64,000 bases of DNA from CAMLJR01 sp964500675 (lineage in GTDB: Bacteria; Pseudomonadota; Gammaproteobacteria; Pseudomonadales; CAMLJR01), in the NCBI GenBank assembly GCA_964500675.1, contig CAZCNY010000011.1, forward strand, positions 1 to 64,000. The letters are read 5' to 3'. Under the pieces are notes generated by a model. That model had not been told where the DNA came from and searched no databases. It worked only from the letters and a program-made list of their open reading frames with translations. Every line of letters begins with the position of its first letter. Within the stretch, counting starts at the first letter, position 1. This document shows, piece by piece, positions 23,503-32,142 of this stretch. A program made the position numbers and the translations under genes.

Positions 23503-26088
23503 TTATTGATTGGGGCGCGTTTTCATATCGCGCAAATTGCCGATTACCGATTCGAGCGCGCGATCGAATAAACGGCCTTCGTCGAGTGTGGTGAGTTCGC
23601 CGCTTAAATACGCTTTCAACAAGCCCTCGCGATTATTTTCGGCGACTTTGACACCGGCACGATTGACGAAAATATATTTGCCGGTGGCGCGGATGATTGC
23701 GGCCAAACGGCAGCGCAACACTTTGCCGCCACTCTGCTGAAACTCGACCCAGTTGCCGACTTGCAGCGCATCGACGCGTTCGACGCTGCGCTGTTCACGC
23801 GTGCGCGACGGATCGAGATCGACCGCGGCATTCGCCCCCGCTTGCAACTCCATTGTCGCGGAATCGCTCGGAGCGGCGGCGCCACTCGCCTTCGCTTCGA
23901 TTTCACCGCGCTGCATCAGCGCCGCACCCTCGCCGAAGTGAGCGGCAAGTTCGCGATCGAGATCTTCAATATTGCCTGCGGGCGCAGCGCTGTCGCCGCT
24001 TTGTGCAATGCTATCGCTGCTTTGCACAACACTATCACCGCTTTGCTGCTGCCGCGACGCCAGCACGTCATCCAGCGTCTGCCCCGGTGCGCGACGCGCG
24101 GCGACGATCGGAATTTCGGGTTTCAATATCGGCGCCGCCGCATTCGGTTTGGTTTCGACGAGCGCGACCAGATCCGCGGTCTCTTCTTTTTTCAGGCGCT
24201 GCAAATGAATTTGTTCAAGATCGCTAAACAGCTGATTCAAATCGAACGGATTGAAACCGATTTTATTGAGGCCCGAGCGCAGGTTTTTTAACAGCGTCGG
24301 CAGTGTGCGCAGCAAGCTCGCGCGCTCGGCGAGACTATCGACAGGATTCACGCTTTCGAGCAAATCATCGACGGTTTGCACCGCGCGCTGCCAGCTTTCG
24401 CTGTCTTGGCCCTCTTTCAAGCAGATCAGAAACAGCACATTGCTCCAGCCGTCCTGCAATAATTTCACGACGACACCCGGCAAGCGTTTACCCGCGACTT
24501 TGCGATTCAACAACTCTTGTACCGTCGCGCGCGCAAGTTCGGATTTGGCGCGCCCATCTTCGGCATCGACCGTGCGCTGCTCGATGAGCGAAGCGCGGCG
24601 GCGATCCATTTCGACGAACGCGACAAAATCTTCCAGCGCAACCTGGAACACCGTTACATCATCGACAAACTCGTCGATGATGCGGGAGATCAGCGCATTG
24701 ACTTTGCCATAGAACGGATCGCGCTCCAGCGGCAACGATGTATTCGCCGGCGCCCAGCCGAGGCTGGCATTCGCAATTTCGTTCAGCAATTTGCGCGCGG
24801 GATGACCGCCTTTGCCAAAGAACGATTTATCGAGCATCGCGACTTTGAGAATCGGGATCTGCAAGCGCGCGATCAGGCCTTTGATCGGCGCCGCGAGATT
24901 GCGATCTTCGAGCACAAACTGAAACAGCATCGACACGAGATTGATCGCATCGTCATCGATCTGACCGATGCTGACGGCTTGATTGGGCATACGCTGTTGC
25001 AATGCGCGATTGAGCGCCTGCACCACATCGAGCTGCTGCGGTGCAACGCCGCGCAATACCGCAGCCTGCTGCCGCGACAGCCAGGCGATTTGTTGCTGCT
25101 GAATATCAGCGAGCAATTGCATCAACGCATCGCGCGGCAACGCGGGCGCAAGGCCCGGCGCCACTAAACCGCTCACCTGGTCGAGCGGAACATAATCCAT
25201 ACCGGGCCGCGCCTGCCCGAGTAACTGCTGCAAACTGTTAAACACTTTTTCGGCATCCGGATCTTCACGTAGACCAGCCCCCCCCATAAGAGAAGAACCG
25301 GGCATTAGCGGGGATTTCGACGCACTGGCGCCAGCGCGTTTCAAGCGCGGCAAAACACCCTCTTCGACGAGCACGTTGTTGCCCGCTTCATACAATTTAT
25401 CGAGCGCCTTGATCACGTGCCGATCGAACAATTTGAAGAGAACCAGCTTGGCTTTGATGTCGAGATCGAGCGCCTGCGTCGCGTTTAAAAAACTTTGGCA
25501 CAGCCGCGCCGGTCCGAATGGATTGGTTTTTACCGTGACTGAATAAGGTAAAACCGCATCGATCCGCGCGGTCAGCAGCGCCAGCGGTTCGGCGAATTCT
25601 TTTTCGGCTTTCGCAATCATGCCATCGACCGCGACAATCTCTTCAAGCTCGTCGTGATCGACCAGCGACAGATTCGCCGCATCGTCGTCAACGACATTGC
25701 TGCCGATCCCATCCTCGGTGGCGACACCCAGCGCCAGACCGCGAAAATTCTCACTGAGATCGCGCGCCACCGACTGCTCGATGCCGCGGCGCTTGATGCG
25801 CACTTCGCGCATCGACTCGAAATACATATTTTGTTCGGCGTTATTGCTGGCGCGATCGGCAAGCTCGAACAGCGCATCATCGGCGCGATCGAATACCGCC
25901 TGCACGAACTGCTGCAACATCGGCCGGCAGCGCTCCTGCATGCGGGTCAGTGGCGCCGGTATCGCATCGACCATGGCACTATCCCTTTCTTTACCCGCTT
26001 TTTCCGTACCGGTACCGGAGCTTGAACCCTTACCCGAACCGCTTGAGCCCGCTTTGAAAGGTACAACTTTGGAATGGGGACCAGTCAT
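23503..26088 (-). CDS. DUF1631 family protein
   Basis: The 861-residue cytoplasmic protein contains LVDHDELEEIVAVDGMIAKA, PFGPARLCQSF, LSLVDHDELEE and DNLAAPIKGLIARLQIPILK-like segments. These belong to DUF1631, a large helical family found in gamma- and betaproteobacteria. The N-terminus is Gly/Ser-rich (FKAGSSGSGKGSSSG). Around residues 680-760 lies a low-complexity stretch with repeats of SGDSVVQSSDSIAQ. The C-terminal part (VGNWVEFQQSGGKVLRCRLA, GKYIFVNRAGVKVAE) looks like a PilZ-type beta-barrel, suggesting a cyclic-di-GMP link, but ligand residues are not clear. It stands alone, divergent from nadC. Confidence 0.88.
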   Translation of the reverse strand: MTGPHSKVVPFKAGSSGSGKGSSSGTGTEKAGKERDSAMVDAIPAPLTRMQERCRPMLQQFVQAVFDRADDALFELADRASNNAEQNMYFESMREVRIKRRGIEQSVARDLSENFRGLALGVATEDGIGSNVVDDDAANLSLVDHDELEEIVAVDGMIAKAEKEFAEPLALLTARIDAVLPYSVTVKTNPFGPARLCQSFLNATQALDLDIKAKLVLFKLFDRHVIKALDKLYEAGNNVLVEEGVLPRLKRAGASASKSPLMPGSSLMGGAGLREDPDAEKVFNSLQQLLGQARPGMDYVPLDQVSGLVAPGLAPALPRDALMQLLADIQQQQIAWLSRQQAAVLRGVAPQQLDVVQALNRALQQRMPNQAVSIGQIDDDAINLVSMLFQFVLEDRNLAAPIKGLIARLQIPILKVAMLDKSFFGKGGHPARKLLNEIANASLGWAPANTSLPLERDPFYGKVNALISRIIDEFVDDVTVFQVALEDFVAFVEMDRRRASLIEQRTVDAEDGRAKSELARATVQELLNRKVAGKRLPGVVVKLLQDGWSNVLFLICLKEGQDSESWQRAVQTVDDLLESVNPVDSLAERASLLRTLPTLLKNLRSGLNKIGFNPFDLNQLFSDLEQIHLQRLKKEETADLVALVETKPNAAAPILKPEIPIVAARRAPGQTLDDVLASRQQQSGDSVVQSSDSIAQSGDSAAPAGNIEDLDRELAAHFGEGAALMQRGEIEAKASGAAAPSDSATMELQAGANAAVDLDPSRTREQRSVERVDALQVGNWVEFQQSGGKVLRCRLAAIIRATGKYIFVNRAGVKVAENNREGLLKAYLSGELTTLDEGRLFDRALESVIGNLRDMKTRPNQ

Positions 26089-26343
26089 GGCAAATCACCA
26101 GAGCTATCAACATGCATCTCGAATACCTGACGCCGCATCTAATGCGGGCCTGTCGTGATTAAATATAACAGCGCGCCAAAGATATTCCGGGGCAAATGGT
26201 GGGACCTTGAACCGCATCACAGCGATACCAGAACTGCTTCCACAACTCTGAGCGGATGGTTATTAGCCGCTGCGAAAGTGATTTTTGCGTAATAAAAAAT
26301 CGTCGCCTCGAAAGCCGCAGTGCTAAACTTCAGGCACAATTTG

Positions 26344-27255
26344 ATGACTGCAATGCTCATGACCGAATCGATCGCTACTCCACAGCTATTAACCGTGACT
26401 CCACAGCTATTAAGTGTGCAACTCATCGCCGACATCGAACGCAGCGTGCGCACGGCGTTGGCAGAAGATATCGGCAGCGGCGACATCACCGCCGAGCTGA
26501 TTCCGGCGGACAAAATTGCCAGCGCGACCATTATCACGCGCGAAACCGCCACCATCTGCGGCCGGCCGTGGGTCGACGAAGTGTTTCGCCAGCTCGACCC
26601 CGAAGTGAAACTCGATTGGCACGTGATTGACGGCGATCGTGTCGAGCCCAATCAAACGCTCGTCACACTGCATGGCCGCGCGCGCAGCTTATTAACAGGC
26701 GAGCGCACCGCGTTGAATTTTTTACAAACGCTTTCAGGCACCGCGACTAGCGCTTACGAATACGCTCAATTCGTGAAGAACACGGGAATTCAAATTCTCG
26801 ACACGCGCAAAACCATTCCAGGCCTACGCACCGCACAGAAATATGCCGTGCGCTGCGGCGGCTGTTACAACCATCGCATCGGCTTATTCGATGCGTTTTT
26901 AATCAAGGAAAATCACATCGCCGCGTGCGGCGGCATCGCTAACGCCGTAGCAAAGGCTCGCGAACTTCATCCCGACAAACCGGTTGAAGTGGAAGTTGAA
27001 AATTTCGATGAATTGAAACAAGCGCTCGACGCGAGAGCGGACATCATCATGCTCGATAATTTTTCAATCGACGATGCAAAAGAAGCGGTTCGCCTGGTGA
27101 ATCACCAAGCAAAAATTGAAATATCGGGTAATGTTTCCGCCGAAACTATCGAGACATTAATCGGCGTGAAGCCGGATTTTATTTCGAGTGGTGCGCTGAC
27201 CAAGCATGCCAGGGCTGTGGATTTGTCGATGCGAATCAGCAACAATCACGCTTGA
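26344..27255 (+). CDS. nadC: quinolinate phosphoribosyltransferase (decarboxylating)
   Basis: NadC makes nicotinate mononucleotide from quinolinate and PRPP in NAD synthesis. I choose ATG 26344 (MTAMLMTES), with AGG nine bases upstream, giving 303 residues; ATGs at 26353 and 26359 are alternatives. Motifs: ALAEDIGSGDITAELI, ERTALNFLQTLSGTAT, DTRKTIPGLRTAQKYAVRCG, HRIGLFDAFLIKENHI and the phosphate-binding EISGNVSAETI. Residues 12-25 carry an in-frame duplication (TPQLLTV, TPQLLSV) from a 21-bp tandem repeat. The gene borders the A+T-rich block that begins seven bases after its stop. Confidence 0.96.
   Translation: MTAMLMTESIATPQLLTVTPQLLSVQLIADIERSVRTALAEDIGSGDITAELIPADKIASATIITRETATICGRPWVDEVFRQLDPEVKLDWHVIDGDRVEPNQTLVTLHGRARSLLTGERTALNFLQTLSGTATSAYEYAQFVKNTGIQILDTRKTIPGLRTAQKYAVRCGGCYNHRIGLFDAFLIKENHIAACGGIANAVAKARELHPDKPVEVEVENFDELKQALDARADIIMLDNFSIDDAKEAVRLVNHQAKIEISGNVSAETIETLIGVKPDFISSGALTKHARAVDLSMRISNNHA
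26377..26418 (+). repeat. 21-bp tandem duplication inside nadC
   Basis: ACTCCACAGCTATTAACCGTG (26377-26397) is repeated with two changes at 26398-26418. It adds seven residues in frame to the non-conserved N-terminus of NadC, before the first conserved helix, so function should be unaffected. Confidence 0.9.
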
Positions 27256-27262
27256 GTGCTAC

Positions 27263-28219
27263 ATGACAGACCTTAATATTAAAGAACTCACCCTTGAACC
27301 TGCTCAAGCATTACTAGCCAGCGACATAACGAAGGCGGCAATTGCTCGCGGATATGATTTTGAATACGAAACATCCAATCTAGAATTCACCTTTCAGCAA
27401 TATCTACCCTCAAAAATTCTGGCCCTCGATCCGCGACCCGACTCGAACAGCCTTCACATCATCTATCCAAAGTCTTATGAACCCTATCAGTTCGAAAAAA
27501 TGGGAAACCTAATATTCAAATTGCGCAGCATGGCTCAGAAGAGAAAAGTAAGGCGGCTTTTACATCTACTTCCAAAAACAGCCCGCGTGCTCGATCTAGG
27601 TTGTGGAAGCGGAGCTTTCCTAAGGCTCTTAAAAGCAAACAAAACGAGTCGATACTGGGAATTGCACGCGAATGACTTAAACTCTGAGTGTTTAAAGAAA
27701 CTTGAAAGCGATGGCTTTCTTGTGCATTGCTGCGGCTATTCAGAGATAAATTTAAAGAATTATTTCGACTGCATAATACTCAACCAAGTAATCGAGCACT
27801 TCTCAGATCCTTGCGACGTTATACGAGCATGCCGCACCCTTCTTAAAGAAAATGGAACAATTTTTATCGAAACCCCCTCAACAGATGGAATCGATGCCAA
27901 TCTATTTCGTAAACGGCATTGGGGTGGATACCACTTTCCAAGACACTTTTTTCTGTTCAACCAGGAAAATTTAACAAAAATTTTACTTCTTAACGATTTT
28001 GAAGTGAGCTCTGTCGAATACTTAGCCAGCCCCGCATTTTGGACGCAATCGCTACATCATTGTGTTTGGGATCTCGGGTTCAAAAAACTTGCCAAGCTAT
28101 TCCACCTAAAAAATATACCACTAACCGCTATTTTTACAATATTTGACTCGTGCACCAGCTTATTCGGCGGCAAGACAAGCAATATGCGTATCATTGCCAG
28201 GGCAAAAGCAAATGACTAG
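27263..28219 (+). CDS. class I SAM-dependent methyltransferase (Methyltransf_23 type)
   Basis: The 318-residue cytoplasmic protein starts at ATG 27263, seven bases after the nadC stop. SAM-binding motif I is RVLDLGCGSGAFLRLL (about residue 110), followed by an acidic end of strand 2 (HANDLNSECLKKL) and motif IV DCIILNQVIEHFSDP. YHFPRHFFLFNQENLTKILL follows in the position seen in sugar- or lipid-modifying methyltransferases. Many third positions are A or T, unlike nadC, which points to horizontal transfer. Its stop overlaps the desaturase start by eight bases, so the two are translationally coupled. The substrate is unknown. Confidence 0.85.
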   Translation: MTDLNIKELTLEPAQALLASDITKAAIARGYDFEYETSNLEFTFQQYLPSKILALDPRPDSNSLHIIYPKSYEPYQFEKMGNLIFKLRSMAQKRKVRRLLHLLPKTARVLDLGCGSGAFLRLLKANKTSRYWELHANDLNSECLKKLESDGFLVHCCGYSEINLKNYFDCIILNQVIEHFSDPCDVIRACRTLLKENGTIFIETPSTDGIDANLFRKRHWGGYHFPRHFFLFNQENLTKILLLNDFEVSSVEYLASPAFWTQSLHHCVWDLGFKKLAKLFHLKNIPLTAIFTIFDSCTSLFGGKTSNMRIIARAKAND

Positions 28220-29156
28220 AAAATACCCTCCCCCCCCAGAATTGTTACGTCGATCTGAGTTACGTACATTTTTATATTTAGTTCAGACATGGGGTCTCAT
28301 TATCATCACCTTAGCGGTAGCGTTGAAAGCCAAAAATTATTTTGTAGATATTGTCGCATTTCTTTTTATAGGTGTACTTCAGTATCACCTAAACATATTA
28401 GGTCATGATGGACTTCACTATTTATTATCGAGGAACAAGTTGGCAAATAATCTTATTTGCAGACTTTTTCTACATGGCCCCCAATGCGCGCCGCTGACAT
28501 TGTTAAGAGCAAATCATTTATCACACCACCAACTACTAGGATCAGAACAAGACCCGGATAAAAATTACTATCAAACTGAAAGATTCGCATCCCGAAAAGC
28601 TCTCGCGAGCTGGCTCGCCGCATCTTTTCTAGGAGGGAACACTATATTTTTGATCAAAAAACTTCTCACAACACCGAGCAACAAAATAGCAAGGAGAAGC
28701 CGTAAAACGAAAAGCGTATTCGACCTCAATCCTAGCCTTCTACTAGATATTACAACAATTGCGGTCACTCAAGGCCTGATCGCTTTTGTCATCTATATGG
28801 CCACAGGCTCAATCACATACTATCTAGTAATGTGGGTAGGCCCCTTGTTCTCCATTTTATTTGGACTAAACACATTACGCTCATGCTTGGAGCACGCAGA
28901 GCGACCTCCATCATTAGCTAATAACAGTTTCGCCAGCCGTAATCATTCTTTCATTTCCAATCCAATAGAAAAATTTATCCTTGCGCCATTTTCCATGAAC
29001 TTACATGCGGAGCATCATTACTGGCCATCCATACCGTGTTGGTCTCTAGCGGACGCAAGAGCCAAGCTACTTTCTGAAGAAAAACATGCTAACTTCACTA
29101 AAACTGTTGTCTATCATCGTTCATATCTAGACAGAATCATTGAAATACTCAAGTAA
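28212..29156 (+). CDS. fatty acid desaturase family protein
   Basis: The 314-residue integral membrane di-iron enzyme has the three His boxes of the FA_desaturase family: HDGLH (about residue 70), HLSHH (about 107) and HAEHH (about 262). Hydrophobic helices flank them (LVQTWGLIIITLAVAL, IVAFLFIGVLQYHLNIL and LLLDITTIAVTQGLIAFVIY). The mid-region NTLRSCLEHAERP is also typical of the hydroxylase/desaturase group. Start ATG 28212 overlaps the methyltransferase stop. The substrate may be a lipid or lipid-linked glycan precursor; only the family is certain. It is convergent with the GT-C gene. Confidence 0.88.
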   Translation: MTRKYPPPPELLRRSELRTFLYLVQTWGLIIITLAVALKAKNYFVDIVAFLFIGVLQYHLNILGHDGLHYLLSRNKLANNLICRLFLHGPQCAPLTLLRANHLSHHQLLGSEQDPDKNYYQTERFASRKALASWLAASFLGGNTIFLIKKLLTTPSNKIARRSRKTKSVFDLNPSLLLDITTIAVTQGLIAFVIYMATGSITYYLVMWVGPLFSILFGLNTLRSCLEHAERPPSLANNSFASRNHSFISNPIEKFILAPFSMNLHAEHHYWPSIPCWSLADARAKLLSEEKHANFTKTVVYHRSYLDRIIEILK

Positions 29157-29164
29157 AAGCACTC

Positions 29165-31039
29165 TCACCGAGTACAGTAATTCAAGGCTTCGCGCGGTAT
29201 TCCGTGTCTCCAGTTTTCGACAGCGCCAAGATCAATCGCTTTAAGGCTATGAAACTGGTGTAGCATCATGCGCTGACTGTCAATAATGATTGTACTGTCA
29301 TCATCCATGTAGTGTTTTGAATAAAGTCCATCCGCCGCAATGATCGCAGCGCCAGTGGGCCGAAGCTTAGCACCACAAATTTTTTCAATACGATCAAAAA
29401 ATGGCTCAACTTCCTTTATCGACGCGTAATATGCAGCCTTCGCAGCAGCAGCCACCTCCAAATGGCAACTGGCGAGATGTATATTATTGCTCGAGGTCAA
29501 ATGCACTATGATTTCGGCGCAATCGTCCGTATCTATTTTAAAGCCAAACCTAGCCAGTACTTGATTGCGCTCTTCGACCCAACGATGAAATGAAGCATCC
29601 TCTCCCATCGGCCCCTCGATAGTTTTAAGCATTCGCACCGAACCTTTATATTTTTCCAGGTAATACTGCACGCGCTTACCGGAAGGGCCTGAAAGAGATA
29701 GCGCATATTGCCCATTGATATTGATTAATGATGACTTAGGATGAAACTTTCCAGCAAGAAAACTCCACGAATTGGTATCCATGCTCAAATAGAGACTTGG
29801 TCGTGAGCGTAGCAATTCCGGTATCTCTACGTCATACCAATCTCTCCCCCAGTCCGATGTGTTCCACCTTACTTCACTTGCCATAACCTGCGTTGTCAAT
29901 TGTATTAATATGACGCAAAACGATAATACGCTCGCAACTTTTTCTGAAAACATTATCGATGTAACTACTACTATCAGCACCCCCATCATTAGAAAAAGCG
30001 GCAATGCGTATCGACCATTACCAGACGTGAGCTGCCACAAACCAACCGACAGAACAAAGAAAACCAACACCATCCGCAGTTGACGACTCAGAAGATGTCG
30101 AGGAAAAGCAGATCTGCAAACTCCAAAAAACAATAATGCCATCGATATCAACAAAGTTAGAGGCCGGATATCAGGTGCAATAACTTCCGTATAAACCCAA
30201 CTATCAGGCAACAACAAACGAAAAGGAAAGCCTAAATACCCTAATAGGCCTTTCGGCACAAAACGATCTATCGTTACCGGGTCATACGGAAACAAATCGG
30301 AGTGAAATATATTATTGAGCAACGGAAAAAATGGGTTTCCAAACTCCTTCCAAATTCGATACCACCAATAACCTCCAGATATCGCCACCCCCACTCCACC
30401 ACCAACAATCAATACGAACAATCGTGAAATCGATTTGCAAAAACCACTAAAGACCAGCCATGCAAAAACCATTGCCAACGCAAAAGGCAAACATGTTAGC
30501 TTCAAGCCAACACCGACCCCCATGCTTGCACCGGCCCAAAATAAATAGGATTTTCGTTCACTGGAAAGTGATTCAATTAAACGCCAAAGTGCGTAAAGTA
30601 TAAATATCGACGTGATAATGTCGCTAAAAGAAGAGCCAACTTGCGACCAGAACAAAATGCTCGCCGCAGCTAACAACATGGCGAGCGCGATTGTTAACGT
30701 TGACTTTTTTGGCAATAGCTGCCGCGCAATAAGATAAATCAACCACAAATTTATGCTATGCAGCGCAGCCAGACAAATTGAAACAACAGCGCTAGGCGCT
30801 CCGGATTCAACCAAAAGATAAAAAGGAATATACGGTATTGGATTTAAGTAAGACTGAACACTTGCTGGAAAATAATCTTGAGTCAACCTGCCTTTAAACA
30901 AGCTAAAGGGCAAGTAATAATGATAATTTATCGCATCCCAATTCAAATCTTTTCCCGCCCAGAGCGCCCAGATTACACAAATAAAAAGCGCCGCTACCGG
31001 AAAAATAACCTTTTCATTTTTTATTTTTTTAAGCTCCAT
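29165..31039 (-). CDS. GT-C type membrane glycosyltransferase (GtrC-like candidate)
   Basis: The 624-residue protein starts at ATG 31039 behind GAGGTAA. It has about ten or eleven membrane helices in the first 400 residues. An early acidic loop DLNWDAINYHYYLPF sits where GT39/GT83-like enzymes hold their catalytic Asp. The last 220 residues are a soluble, periplasmic-like domain ending VENWRHGIPREALNYC. Such enzymes use polyprenyl-phosphate sugars as donors. It follows gtrA by five bases, and the upstream genes encode a matching polyprenyl-phosphate glycosyltransferase. I infer it is the final transferase of that system. Acceptor unknown; pilin or LPS are candidates. Low GC. Confidence 0.75.
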   Translation of the reverse strand: MELKKIKNEKVIFPVAALFICVIWALWAGKDLNWDAINYHYYLPFSLFKGRLTQDYFPASVQSYLNPIPYIPFYLLVESGAPSAVVSICLAALHSINLWLIYLIARQLLPKKSTLTIALAMLLAAASILFWSQVGSSFSDIITSIFILYALWRLIESLSSERKSYLFWAGASMGVGVGLKLTCLPFALAMVFAWLVFSGFCKSISRLFVLIVGGGVGVAISGGYWWYRIWKEFGNPFFPLLNNIFHSDLFPYDPVTIDRFVPKGLLGYLGFPFRLLLPDSWVYTEVIAPDIRPLTLLISMALLFFGVCRSAFPRHLLSRQLRMVLVFFVLSVGLWQLTSGNGRYALPLFLMMGVLIVVVTSIMFSEKVASVLSFCVILIQLTTQVMASEVRWNTSDWGRDWYDVEIPELLRSRPSLYLSMDTNSWSFLAGKFHPKSSLININGQYALSLSGPSGKRVQYYLEKYKGSVRMLKTIEGPMGEDASFHRWVEERNQVLARFGFKIDTDDCAEIIVHLTSSNNIHLASCHLEVAAAAKAAYYASIKEVEPFFDRIEKICGAKLRPTGAAIIAADGLYSKHYMDDDSTIIIDSQRMMLHQFHSLKAIDLGAVENWRHGIPREALNYCTR

Positions 31040-31044
31040 TTGTA

Positions 31045-31461
31045 TTACCTCGTTACACAATAACGACCAAACAAATAAGAAAGCGGCATCATCATGACCA
31101 AGGCAATCGATAACGCAAGCAATGCGCGCAAATATCTATTGATCAAAAACGACTCCATTCCCACCTCCAACCAAGCTGAGCAGCCCCCGAGTATCAAGGA
31201 TATAATTATTTGACCCAGCCCGAAAATTGCCAAGCCACGTAGCGATATCTTTCCGTCAGCATGCACAAAAATTGCCTGGGAGATATAACTAAGCAATGCT
31301 CCGAGCGAGTAAGCCGCCGAGTTTGAGATTAATACCGTGATTGACGAGTTAAAACCCATGCGATGCAGTACATAACGGAGTCCCAGCACAATCAGCAGCG
31401 AAATAGCGCCTACCAACCCACTCGAAAAAACGAATCTAACCCAACTAACAACTTGTGACAT
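31045..31461 (-). CDS. GtrA family membrane protein (putative flippase)
   Basis: The 138-residue protein has four membrane helices: VRFVFSSGLVGAISLLIVLG, ITVLISNSAAYSLGALLSYI, LAIFGLGQIIISLILGG and ALLALSIALVMMMPLSYLFG. This is the size and layout of GtrA proteins, which flip polyprenyl-phosphate-linked sugars across the inner membrane. The short loop YISQAIFVHADG corresponds to the conserved N-[RK]-x-[WF]-[TV]-F region in a diverged form. It lies nine bases after the methyltransferase stop and five before the GT-C gene. Confidence 0.88.
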   Translation of the reverse strand: MSQVVSWVRFVFSSGLVGAISLLIVLGLRYVLHRMGFNSSITVLISNSAAYSLGALLSYISQAIFVHADGKISLRGLAIFGLGQIIISLILGGCSAWLEVGMESFLINRYLRALLALSIALVMMMPLSYLFGRYCVTR

Positions 31462-31470
31462 AAAGACTTT

Positions 31471-32142
31471 TCAAACACTTTCGCCATATGCCATCAAATT
31501 TGACGCGCAACCAAATAACTTAACCTCTTCCACCCTAACTTTTCCAATTCCCTCAAAAAGTTCATAGAGAGCACTCTTATCCAGTAAATTCAGATTTTCT
31601 GTTCTAGACAGAAATTCATAACCACAAACCCGCAGGATAGCTTGATGAGCTGGTTGTGGAAGCCAGTGAATAAATGGCAGCAGTGTGTGAAATTCAATCG
31701 GGAACCATCTATTAGGGGTCGAGAAAAAGAATCTTCGAGAAACCCGTAAAGCTTCGGACAAAAATTCACGCTGCTGGGCTCTAGATCCAACATGCTCTAT
31801 TACTGCGGAGCAAAAAAGTAAATCAAACTCACGATCAAAAAATGGCAACTTTCCTGGCGCTAAATTGACAAGCTTAACCATTGGAAACTCAGTAGCGAGA
31901 CCATCGATATTTTCGATACTGGCAACGGTAATACACGATGGAAATGGGTACCAACGCTCAAAAAAATTACTTTCCTCAAGGGAGGTATCTGGCGTAGCAC
32001 CGAGATCTAAGACAGTATCTGCATTTGTCGGTTGCAATTTTTCCATAAAGTGCGAAAACATTTCTTTGCGCGCAGCCAAAGCATAACGGCTGCGTAAACT
32101 TGCTAACGGATGCCCGAAAGAAAAATAATCCAGAGCCATCAT
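31471..32142 (-). CDS. class I SAM-dependent methyltransferase
   Basis: The 223-residue protein has motif I TVLDLGATPDTSLEES, a variant in which the usual G-x-G-x-G is replaced, and acidic SIENIDGL. Motif IV is FDLLFCSAVIEHVGSRAQQR, followed by RFFFSTPNRWFPIEFHTLLP. The last stretch is common in methyltransferases linked to polysaccharide or glycolipid loci. ATGATG at the start overlaps the stop of the GT2 gene by four bases. It may methylate the sugar or the lipid-linked intermediate made by its neighbours; this is inference from position. Confidence 0.82.
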   Translation of the reverse strand: MMALDYFSFGHPLASLRSRYALAARKEMFSHFMEKLQPTNADTVLDLGATPDTSLEESNFFERWYPFPSCITVASIENIDGLATEFPMVKLVNLAPGKLPFFDREFDLLFCSAVIEHVGSRAQQREFLSEALRVSRRFFFSTPNRWFPIEFHTLLPFIHWLPQPAHQAILRVCGYEFLSRTENLNLLDKSALYELFEGIGKVRVEEVKLFGCASNLMAYGESV

